DNA from: Cellulomonas sp. HZM
GTDB lineage: Bacteria > Actinomycetota > Actinomycetes > Actinomycetales > Cellulomonadaceae
NCBI RefSeq assembly: GCF_000708885.1
Contig: NZ_JEOE01000012.1
Span: 35,116-99,115 of the forward strand
DNA length: 64,000 nucleotides
Reading direction: 5' to 3'
A program made the translations under genes and the position numbers. The notes beneath the pieces were generated by a model, which saw nothing but the letters and a program-made list of their open reading frames with translations, was not told the origin of the DNA and did not search any database. How positions within the stretch are numbered: the stretch's first letter is position 1; each line of letters begins with the position of its first letter. Shown piece by piece: positions 8,553 to 15,170 of the stretch.

Positions 8553-9902
8553 GTGACGACGACCGCCGGCCCCGCGTCGCCCTTCGGGGCGGCCTCGCGC
8601 CTGCCCCTGCGGCGACCCGAGCAGGGGCGCTGGGTGGGTGGCGTCGCGGCGGGGCTCGCGGCGCACGTCGGGCTCCCGGTGCGGCTGCTGCGCGTGGCGT
8701 TCGTCGTGCTCGCCCCGCTCGGCGGCGTCGGGGTGTTCCTCTACGGCTTCTGGTGGGTGACCGTCCCCGCGGGCGACCCGCTCGAGGCGGCGGTCGACGC
8801 GCGTCCCTCGGCACTCGCCCGGCTCTCGAGGCGCCAGGCGGACGCGGCGCCGGCGCGCCGCTGGCCCGTCACCGACGTCGCGGTCGGCGCGCTGCTCGTC
8901 GCGCTCGCGGCCGTGCTCGTCGCTGGACGGGCCGGACGGCTCGACCTGGACTGGGTGCTGCCCGCGTTCGTCGTGCTGGCGGGGGTGGGGCTGGCGTGGA
9001 GCCAGCTCGACGCCGCGCAGCGTGGTCGGCTGCGGCGGCGGGCCGGCGGGCGGACGCCCGTGTCGGTCCTGCGCCTGCTCGGCGGCGTCATCCTCGCGGC
9101 GGTGGGCGTGCTGCTGCTCGTGGGCCAGGGCTCGGGCCGGGGTGTCGCGACCGACGACCTGCTCCAGACCGTCGTGGCGTCGCTCGCGGTGCTCGCGGGC
9201 GTGGCGCTCGTGCTGACGCCCTGGTGGCTGCGGCTGGTGCGGGAGCTCGGCGACGAGCGGGCGGCGCGCGCACGCGAGTCGGAGCGGGCGGACATCGCGG
9301 CGCACCTGCACGACTCGGTGCTGCAGACCCTCGCGCTCATCCGCGCCCGAGCCGACGACCCGGCCGAGGTCGCACGCATGGCCCGCGCGCAGGAGCGCGA
9401 GCTGCGCGAGTGGTTGTACGACGACCGCCCCGCGCCCGGTACATCGCTCGTCGCGGCGCTGCGGGGCATCGTCGCGGAGGTCGAGGACTCGCGCTCGGGT
9501 CCGGACGGCGACCCGGTCGCGATCGAGACCGTCGTGGTCGGCGACCGTGCGCCCGACGCCGACACCGAGGCGTTGCTCCAGGCCACGCGCGAGGCGCTGG
9601 TCAATGCCGTGGTGCACGGCCGCCCGCCGGTGTCCCTCTACCTCGAGGTGGGACCGAGCGAGGTCGAGGTGTACGTGCGCGACCACGGCGACGGGTTCGA
9701 CGTGGACGCGATCGAGCCCGACAGGTTCGGGGTGCGCGAGTCGATCGTCGGTCGCGTGCACAGGCGCGGGGGCGAGGCGAGCGTGGTGTGCAGGCCGGGC
9801 CGCGGCACGGAGGTGCACCTGCGCGTGCCCGTCGGGCCGGGCGAGGAGAGCGCGGGCGCCGCGGGGCGCGCGCACGACGACGAGAAGGAGCCGCCGGCAT
9901 GA
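8553..9902 (+). CDS. PspC-fused sensor histidine kinase (LiaS/NarX class)
   Basis: 449 residues. N-terminal PspC domain (about 15-75; GRWVGGVAAGLAAHVGL and the FLYGFWWVTVPAGD helix), two further paired TM regions (about 110-150 and 180-230), then a HisKA_3 dimerisation helix with the likely phospho-acceptor H253 in HLHDSVLQ, and a HATPase domain (EALVNAVVHG; DHGDGFD). GTG 8553 is preferred because it is preceded by GACGAT-N6, a leaderless-like layout, and starts just before the conserved PspC region. The stop overlaps the response-regulator start by ATGA. It likely senses membrane or cell-wall stress with the divergent PspC/toastrack protein and phosphorylates the downstream regulator. Confidence 0.92.
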   Translation: MTTTAGPASPFGAASRLPLRRPEQGRWVGGVAAGLAAHVGLPVRLLRVAFVVLAPLGGVGVFLYGFWWVTVPAGDPLEAAVDARPSALARLSRRQADAAPARRWPVTDVAVGALLVALAAVLVAGRAGRLDLDWVLPAFVVLAGVGLAWSQLDAAQRGRLRRRAGGRTPVSVLRLLGGVILAAVGVLLLVGQGSGRGVATDDLLQTVVASLAVLAGVALVLTPWWLRLVRELGDERAARARESERADIAAHLHDSVLQTLALIRARADDPAEVARMARAQERELREWLYDDRPAPGTSLVAALRGIVAEVEDSRSGPDGDPVAIETVVVGDRAPDADTEALLQATREALVNAVVHGRPPVSLYLEVGPSEVEVYVRDHGDGFDVDAIEPDRFGVRESIVGRVHRRGGEASVVCRPGRGTEVHLRVPVGPGEESAGAAGRAHDDEKEPPA

Positions 9903-10561
9903 GTGCGGGAGAACCGGTCGACGTGGTGCTGGTCGACGACCACCACATGTTCCGCACGGGCGTGAAGGCGTCGCTCGACGACGGCGTCCGGGTGGTCGGC
10001 GAGGCGGACACGGTCGACACCGCGATCGAGCTCGTGCGCCGCGTGCGCCCGCCCGTGGTGCTGCTCGACGTGCACCTGCCCGGCGGCGACGGCGGAGGCG
10101 GGGCCGAGGTGCTGCGCGCGTGCGCGGACCTGCAGGGCGAGGTGCGGTTCCTCGCGCTGTCGGTGAGCGACGCGTCCGAGGACGTCGTCGCGGTCATCCG
10201 TGCGGGCGCGCGGGGCTACGTGACGAAGGCGATCGACGGCGCCGCTCTGTCCGACGCGGTGCGTCGTGTGGCGGGCGGTGACGCGGTGTTCTCGCCGCGG
10301 CTCGCGGGGTTCGTGCTCGACGCGTTCGGTGCGGCAGCGGGGGACGTCGCGACGGGTGACGACGAGCTGGACCGCCTCTCGGCACGTGAGCGCGAGGTCA
10401 TGCGGCTCATCGCGCGCGGGTACTCCTACCGCGAGGTCGCCGCGGAGCTGTTCATCTCCGTCAAGACCGTCGAGACGCACGTCTCGGCGGTGCTGCGCAA
10501 GCTCCAGCTGTCCTCGCGCCACGAGCTCACGCGGTGGGCCGCCGCGCGGAGGCTGCTGTGA
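9899..10561 (+). CDS. LuxR/NarL-family response regulator
   Basis: 220 residues: receiver domain (about 6-125, acidic DDHHM pocket, phospho-acceptor D57 in VLLDVHLPGG, conserved Lys in GYVTKA) and a C-terminal GerE/LuxR HTH (LSAREREVMRLIARGYSYRE, VKTVETHVSAVLRKL). It is the cognate regulator of the overlapping PspC-histidine kinase and probably controls the divergent pspC operon. The ATG at 9899 overlaps the kinase stop by 4 bases. Confidence 0.95.
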   Translation: MSAGEPVDVVLVDDHHMFRTGVKASLDDGVRVVGEADTVDTAIELVRRVRPPVVLLDVHLPGGDGGGGAEVLRACADLQGEVRFLALSVSDASEDVVAVIRAGARGYVTKAIDGAALSDAVRRVAGGDAVFSPRLAGFVLDAFGAAAGDVATGDDELDRLSAREREVMRLIARGYSYREVAAELFISVKTVETHVSAVLRKLQLSSRHELTRWAAARRLL

Positions 10562-10570
10562 CGAGGCCCT

Positions 10571-10605
10571 CCCGATCGTTCTGACAACCTGTCAGAACGA
10601 TCGGG
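10571..10605. promoter_or_regulatory. 35-bp near-perfect palindrome: operator or response-regulator terminator
   Basis: Two perfect 16-base arms (10571-10586 and 10590-10605) surround ACC. The repeat begins 9 bases after the response-regulator stop and ends one base before a TAGCAT -10 candidate (10606-10611). CTGACA within it (10581-10586) could be the -35 (19-base spacing). It could be a terminator stem, an operator for the gene at 10619, or both. Confidence 0.6.
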
Positions 10606-10611
10606 TAGCAT
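10606..10611 (+). promoter_or_regulatory. -10 box, leaderless arrangement, for the gene at 10619
   Basis: TAGCAT with 7 bases to the ATG and no Shine-Dalgarno; directly abuts the 16-bp-arm palindrome. Confidence 0.5.
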
Positions 10612-10618
10612 CGCGGGC

Positions 10619-10966
10619 ATGAAGCTCCTGTTCGACATCGTGCTCACGCTCCACCTCCTCGGCTGGGCGATCGTCCTCGGCGGCGTCCTCGTCAGCATGC
10701 GCCCGCCGAAGCTGCCGAAGGGCGTCCTGCACGGCGCCCTGACGGCACTGGTCACCGGCATCCTCATGGTCGGTCTCGCCGACATGAGCGACGAGCTGCG
10801 CGACCCGGACATGGCGAAGATCGCGGTCAAGCTCGTCGTGGCCCTGTGCGTCACGGCGCTCGTCCTCGTCGGCGTGCGGCAGCCCGAGCGTGTCACGACG
10901 AGGTTCCTCGGTGCGATCGCCGGCCTGACGGTGCTCAACGTCGCCGTCGCCGCCATCTGGCGCTGA
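10619..10966 (+). CDS. Small four-TM membrane protein
   Basis: 115 residues, mostly hydrophobic, with segments about 5-26, 38-54, 67-86 and 95-112, i.e. four probable TM helices joined by short loops; one loop holds RPPKLPKG. Not assigned to a characterised family. ATG 10619 sits 7 bases behind a TAGCAT -10 candidate and behind a 35-bp palindrome, so it seems to have its own regulated promoter separate from the upstream two-component genes. Function unknown. Confidence 0.8.
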   Translation: MKLLFDIVLTLHLLGWAIVLGGVLVSMRPPKLPKGVLHGALTALVTGILMVGLADMSDELRDPDMAKIAVKLVVALCVTALVLVGVRQPERVTTRFLGAIAGLTVLNVAVAAIWR

Positions 10967-11001
10967 CGCAGCCCGCAACCCGCTCTCGACGACGTCGGCG
11001 C

Positions 11002-11007
11002 TAGGGT
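11002..11007 (+). promoter_or_regulatory. -10 box, leaderless arrangement, for the DUF456 gene
   Basis: TAGGGT, 6 bases, then ATG 11014; no Shine-Dalgarno. Confidence 0.55.
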
Positions 11008-11013
11008 CCCTGC

Positions 11014-11496
11014 ATGCCGGACCCGGGGAACCTGCTCGTCGGACTCGCCGTGGTCGCCGGGCTCGTGGGCGTCGTCGTCCAGGTGCTGCCCGGCGCGCTC
11101 CTGGTCCTCGCCGCGGTCGGCGTGTGGGGCGTCGTCACGGGCGGCGCGGTCGGCTGGGGCGTCGTCGCGGTCGCCGTCCTCGCGACCGGTGCCGCCCAGG
11201 TCGTGAAGTACCTGGTCGCCGGACGGCACCTCTCGCGCGGCGGCGTCCCGCCCTCGGCGGTCGTGTGGGGAGCGGTCGCGGGAGTGGTGGGGTTCTTCGT
11301 GATCCCCGTGGTCGGCCTGCCCGTCGGGTTCCTCGCAGGGACGTTCGTCGCCGAGTGGGTGCGACTGCGGTCCGGGCGGCGTGCGTGGCGCGCGACGCTC
11401 GTCGCCATGCAGGCCACGGGCCTGACGATCCTGGTCGAGCTGGCCGGAGCCCTCGTCACGACCGCGGCGTGGGTCGTCGGGCTCGCCGCTGCCTGA
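11014..11496 (+). CDS. DUF456 membrane protein
   Basis: 160 residues with about five hydrophobic segments and the glycine-rich pattern of the DUF456 family (VQVLPGALLVLAAVGVWG, then VVGFFVIPVVGLPVGFLAGTF). Function is unknown in the family. The gene stands between a small membrane-protein gene and pcrA, all on the plus strand with separate -10 candidates, so operon membership is doubtful. Confidence 0.85.
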   Translation: MPDPGNLLVGLAVVAGLVGVVVQVLPGALLVLAAVGVWGVVTGGAVGWGVVAVAVLATGAAQVVKYLVAGRHLSRGGVPPSAVVWGAVAGVVGFFVIPVVGLPVGFLAGTFVAEWVRLRSGRRAWRATLVAMQATGLTILVELAGALVTTAAWVVGLAAA

Positions 11497-11561
11497 TCGT
11501 CCGTGTCGTCGTCGCGCCGCGTCCTGTGGGCGGTGAGGACCCTCGTGTCGGTGGCGGCGCC

Positions 11562-11567
11562 TACCCT
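11562..11567 (+). promoter_or_regulatory. -10 box of pcrA
   Basis: TACCCT lies 9 bases before the ATG at 11577, allowing a leaderless or nearly leaderless transcript. Confidence 0.45.
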
Positions 11568-11576
11568 GGTGGGGCC

Positions 11577-14168
11577 ATGACGTCGCTCTTCGATGCCCTC
11601 GACCTCCCGCTGCCGGAAGGCGCCCGCCCAGGCGCTCGCGACCGCAGCGGCGCCGCCTTCGACCCCGGCGCGCACACCGCGCGCCGCGACCCCTCGGGGC
11701 TGCCGCGCGTGATGGCTCCGCGCGACGACGACGAGCAGGCCGAGGTCGACGAGCGCCGTGCCGCCGACGAGCGGCGCCGCGAGGAGGAGGCGGCCGAGCT
11801 CCTCGTCGGCCTCAACCCGCAGCAGCGCGAGGCGGTGCTGCACCACGGAGGCCCCCTGCTCATCGTCGCGGGCGCCGGCTCGGGCAAGACGCGGGTCCTC
11901 ACGCACCGCATCGCCTACCTGCTGGCGACCCGGCGGGCCCGGGCGGGGGAGATCCTCGCGATCACCTTCACCAACAAGGCCGCGGCGGAGATGCGCGAGC
12001 GCGTCGAGCACCTCGTCGGGCCCGCCGCGAGCCGCATGTGGGTGTCCACGTTCCACTCCGCATGCGTCCGGATCCTGCGGCGCGAGGCGACGACGATCGG
12101 GTTGCGCTCGAGCTTCTCGATCTACGACTCGGCGGACTCGCAGCGGCTCCTGACGCTCGTCGCGCGCGAGCTGGACCTCGACCCGAAGCGCTACCCGGCG
12201 AAGGCGCTGGCGTCCAAGATCTCCTCGCTCAAGGACGAGCTGGTCGACGCCGAGGAGTTCGCGCGCACGTCCGGCGGCGGTGCGTCCAACGACTACGACG
12301 CGGCGGTGGCGCAGGTCTACACGCGCTACCAGGCGCGCCTGCGGCAGGCGCACGCGCTGGACTTCGACGACCTGATCATGGCGACTGTGCACCTGCTGCA
12401 GGCGTTCCCGGCGGTCGCGGAGCACTACCGACGGCGGTTCCGCCACGTGCTCGTCGACGAGTACCAGGACACCAACCACGCGCAGTACGTGCTGGTGCGC
12501 GAGCTCGTCGGCGGTGCCGTGGGAACCGGTCCCGACGCGCAGGCACCGGCGCAGGACGTGCCGGCGGGCGAGCTGACCGTCGTCGGCGACGCGGACCAGT
12601 CGATCTACGCGTTCCGCGGAGCGAACATCCGCAACATCCTGGAGTTCGAGGCCGACTACCCCCAGGCGCGCACGATCCTGCTCGAGCAGAACTACCGCTC
12701 GACGCAGACGATCCTCTCGGCGGCCAACGCCGTCATCAGCCGCAACCCCGGGCGCAAGCCCAAGCGCCTGTGGACCGACGCGGGCGCAGGCGCGCAGATC
12801 GTCGCGTACGTCGCGGACGACGAGCGCGAGGAGGCACGCTTCGTCGTCGAGGAGATCGACCGGCTGGGCGACTCCGACGGCGTCCGGCCGGGCGACGTGG
12901 CGGTGTTCTACCGCGCGAACGCGCAGTCCCGCGCGCTCGAGGAGGCGCTCGTGCGCGTCGGGCTGCCGTACAAGATCGTCGGCGGCACGCGCTTCTACGA
13001 GCGGCGTGAGATCAAGGACGCCGTCGCCTACCTGCGCGCGATCGCGAACCCGGACGACGACGTGAACGTCCGTCGCATCCTCAACGTGCCCAAGCGTGGG
13101 CTGGGGGAGCGCTCCGAGGCCATGGTCGCGGGCTTCGCGGAGCGTGAGCGCATCTCGTTCGGCGCCGCGCTCGAACGGCTGGAGGAGGTGCCCGGTCTCG
13201 GCACGCGTGCGGTCGTCGGGCTCCAGGCGTTCGCGACCATGCTGGCCGAGCTGCGTGCGATGGCCGCGGACGGTGGGCCCGCCCTGGTGCTCGGTGCGGT
13301 GCTGGACCGGTCGGGCTACCTCGCCGAGCTGCGTGGCAGCGACGACCCGCAGGACGCGACGCGCGTCGACAACCTGGCCGAGCTGCACGCGGTCGCCACC
13401 GAGTTCGAGCAGTCGGACCCCGAGGGAGACCTGGCCGACTTCCTCGAGCGGGTCTCGCTCGTCGCCGACTCGGACCAGATCCCGACCCCGGACGGTGCGG
13501 AACCCGACGACGCGCCGGCGGCGGACCCGGGTGTCATCACGCTGATGACGCTGCACACCGCGAAGGGCCTCGAGTTCCCGGTCGTGTTCCTCACGGGCAT
13601 GGAGGACGGCACCTTCCCGCACATGCGGTCGCTGAGCGACGTCGACCAGCTCTCGGAGGAGCGCCGGCTCGCGTACGTGGGGGTCACGCGTGCGCGCGAG
13701 CGGCTGTACGTGTCCCGCGCGGCGGTGCGCTCGGCCTGGGGCGTCCCGAACGAGTTCCCGCCGAGCCGGTTCCTCGACGAGCTGCCTGACGAGCTGATCG
13801 ACTGGCGACGGCGCGAGTCGTCGACGTCGCAGCTGCGAGGTGGCTGGGGGTCCGGGTACGGGTCCGGCGGGTACGGCTCAGGCGGGTACGGGTCGGGCGG
13901 GGCTCGCGGGTCGTCGTCGGGCTCCCGCGAGCGCGAGAAGCGTCCGGCGCTGCCGTCGACCGGAGCGACGTTCGGGTCGGCGACGCCGCGGGCGGCGGGC
14001 GACGTGCCGCAGCTCGCGCTCGGCGACCGGGTGACGCACGACGCCTACGGCCTGGGCACGGTGGTCGCGCTCGAGGGGGCGGGGCCGAACGCCGTGGTGA
14101 AGGTCGACTTCGGCACCGAGGGGACCAAGCGGCTGCTCCTGCGCTACTCGCCTGTCACGAAGCTGTAG
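11577..14168 (+). CDS. pcrA: ATP-dependent DNA helicase PcrA/UvrD
   Basis: 863-residue superfamily 1A 3'-5' helicase for DNA repair, plasmid replication and clearing of stalled polymerase. Visible motifs in order: Q-motif LNPQQREAV, Walker A GAGSGKTRVLTHR, ITFTNKAAAEMRERV (Ia), VDEYQDTN (II), GDADQSIYAFRGA (III), QNYRST (IV), LMTLHTAKGLEFPVVF (V) and VGVTRARERLYVS (VI). The C terminus holds a Tyr/Gly/Ser repeat (about 13846-13915) followed by a Tudor-like RNA-polymerase-binding domain (LGDRVTHDAYGLGTVVALEG). An N-terminal extension of about 75 residues precedes the Q-motif; ATG 11577 follows a TACCCT -10 box. Confidence 0.97.
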   Translation: MTSLFDALDLPLPEGARPGARDRSGAAFDPGAHTARRDPSGLPRVMAPRDDDEQAEVDERRAADERRREEEAAELLVGLNPQQREAVLHHGGPLLIVAGAGSGKTRVLTHRIAYLLATRRARAGEILAITFTNKAAAEMRERVEHLVGPAASRMWVSTFHSACVRILRREATTIGLRSSFSIYDSADSQRLLTLVARELDLDPKRYPAKALASKISSLKDELVDAEEFARTSGGGASNDYDAAVAQVYTRYQARLRQAHALDFDDLIMATVHLLQAFPAVAEHYRRRFRHVLVDEYQDTNHAQYVLVRELVGGAVGTGPDAQAPAQDVPAGELTVVGDADQSIYAFRGANIRNILEFEADYPQARTILLEQNYRSTQTILSAANAVISRNPGRKPKRLWTDAGAGAQIVAYVADDEREEARFVVEEIDRLGDSDGVRPGDVAVFYRANAQSRALEEALVRVGLPYKIVGGTRFYERREIKDAVAYLRAIANPDDDVNVRRILNVPKRGLGERSEAMVAGFAERERISFGAALERLEEVPGLGTRAVVGLQAFATMLAELRAMAADGGPALVLGAVLDRSGYLAELRGSDDPQDATRVDNLAELHAVATEFEQSDPEGDLADFLERVSLVADSDQIPTPDGAEPDDAPAADPGVITLMTLHTAKGLEFPVVFLTGMEDGTFPHMRSLSDVDQLSEERRLAYVGVTRARERLYVSRAAVRSAWGVPNEFPPSRFLDELPDELIDWRRRESSTSQLRGGWGSGYGSGGYGSGGYGSGGARGSSSGSREREKRPALPSTGATFGSATPRAAGDVPQLALGDRVTHDAYGLGTVVALEGAGPNAVVKVDFGTEGTKRLLLRYSPVTKL

Positions 14169-14196
14169 CCGAGCGCGGGTCCCGAGCCGCGCAAGC

Positions 14197-14739
14197 TCAA
14201 GCGGCGGGGTGCTCGGCGCGCTGACGCTCGACCTGCGTACGCACGGCGGCGACGTCGACCGCGCACGCGGCGAGCACCCTCGCCGCCGGGGCGCGGTGCT
14301 CGAGCCTCGTGGTCGCGAGCAGCAGGTGCCCCGGGTCGATGCGCCTGTCGTGCCCCGCGACCGCCTCCCGCAGCGCGAGCTCGAGCGTCTTCTTCGCGTC
14401 GGGCGCGAACGCCAGCCGGCGGCGTGCACGGGCATGCGGGTGGTCGAGAGCACCGGCGCCGAACTCGTGCTCCACCTGCGCCCGCACGGCGGCGAGGTCG
14501 ATGCCCACGGCGGCGAGCGCGTCCGCGTCGATCCCGTCGTCGGTGTGCCGGGCTGCGCGCGCGACCGCAGCCGGATCGGTTCCCGCCGCGGCCAGGGCGA
14601 CGCACGCGATCGATCTCGGGTCGGCGACGACCGCCGCGAGCAGGTGGGCCGACGTGACCGAGCCTGCCCCCGCGGAGCGGGCCTGGTCGTGCGCGGCGGT
14701 GACCGCGTCGCGCGCTTGTGCGCTGAACCTCTCGAGCAT
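14197..14739 (-). CDS. Stand-alone Clp N-terminal domain protein
   Basis: 180 residues consisting of two Clp-N repeats (about residues 2-60, starting LERFSAQARDAVTAAHDQAR, and about 85-165, with RRLAFAPDAKKTLELALREA and GHLLLATTRLE). There is no AAA+ ATPase domain. In ClpC/ClpA this region binds adaptors and substrates, so a free copy may act as an adaptor or decoy, or as part of a stress switch. Its ATG shares one base with the stop of the upstream HTH gene (TGATG), so the two are translationally coupled and driven by the palindromic promoter at 14955-14983. The pair is found together in other actinobacteria; its role is not established. Confidence 0.85.
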   Translation of the reverse strand: MLERFSAQARDAVTAAHDQARSAGAGSVTSAHLLAAVVADPRSIACVALAAAGTDPAAVARAARHTDDGIDADALAAVGIDLAAVRAQVEHEFGAGALDHPHARARRRLAFAPDAKKTLELALREAVAGHDRRIDPGHLLLATTRLEHRAPAARVLAACAVDVAAVRTQVERQRAEHPAA

Positions 14740-14948
14740 CAGCCGAACCTCTTCCCGTACTTCTTGTGGACGGCCTGTCGGCTCACGCCCAGCGCGTCGG
14801 CGACCTGCTGCCAGGACCACCCGAGCGCCCGGGCACGTCCGACGTGGAGGCCTTCGAGCCGGTCGGCGAGCTCGTGCAACGAGCGCACCGCTCGCAGGCC
14901 GTCGCCGGGCTCGGCGGAGGCCGCGGTGGTGAGCAGGTCGGTGGTCAT
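14739..14948 (-). CDS. Small HTH regulator partnered with the Clp-N protein
   Basis: 69 residues with a C-terminal helix-turn-helix: GWSWQQVADALGVSRQAVHKKYGKRFG. I chose ATG 14948 because a complete promoter (TTGACA, 17 bases, TATGTT) places the transcription start at this ATG, giving a leaderless mRNA; the open frame continues upstream to 15005 only because it reads through the promoter. Two GTCAAC-N4-GTTGAC palindromes cover the -35 and -10 boxes, so the protein most likely represses itself and the overlapping Clp-N gene. The binding mode is inferred, not shown. Confidence 0.85.
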   Translation of the reverse strand: MTTDLLTTAASAEPGDGLRAVRSLHELADRLEGLHVGRARALGWSWQQVADALGVSRQAVHKKYGKRFG

Positions 14949-14951
14949 GTC

Positions 14952-14967
14952 GTCAACATAGGTTGAC
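14952..14967. promoter_or_regulatory. Operator 1 (GTCAAC-N4-GTTGAC) over the -10 box
   Basis: GTCAACATAGGTTGAC is a palindrome with 6-base arms and a 4-base centre, covering the TATGTT -10 box of the HTH/Clp-N promoter. Confidence 0.75.
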
Positions 14968-14983
14968 AGAGCAGAGGTGTCAA
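14955..14983 (-). promoter_or_regulatory. Consensus promoter of the HTH/Clp-N operon (leaderless)
   Basis: Read on the minus strand: TTGACA (14983-14978), 17-base spacer, TATGTT (14960-14955), then 6 bases to the ATG at 14948. This is the best sigma-70-type match I saw in the window. Confidence 0.8.
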
Positions 14984-14994
14984 CCGTGGTTGAC
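14979..14994. promoter_or_regulatory. Operator 2 (GTCAAC-N4-GTTGAC) over the -35 box
   Basis: GTCAACCGTGGTTGAC repeats operator 1 exactly 27 bases away and covers the TTGACA -35 box. The shared arms and fixed spacing indicate cooperative binding of one regulator. Confidence 0.75.
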
Positions 14995-15170
14995 ATCCGT
15001 GACACGCCAGCCGACCTGGTCCGTCGTGTCGGACCTCGCGCCTACCGTGGCTGCAACGGACAAGTCGGGCCGTCGGGGTCGGCGGGACGGCGGCGGCGGT
15101 CGGGTCGTCGTCCCCGGCGGTCGGACGTCGGTCTGGCGTCGGGACGCCTGCGTGACCGGGAGGAGGAGCC

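Noticed and set aside
8385..9875. N-terminal extension of the PspC/toastrack gene
   Set aside because: The extension is antisense to the histidine kinase; the PspC fold begins after ATG 8384.
13846..13915. Gly/Tyr/Ser repeat in pcrA as a possible insertion
   Set aside because: It is in frame, short, and located in the linker before the Tudor domain, where such linkers are variable in actinobacteria.
14949..15005. Earlier starts for the small HTH gene
   Set aside because: They would be inside its own -35/-10 promoter and operators.
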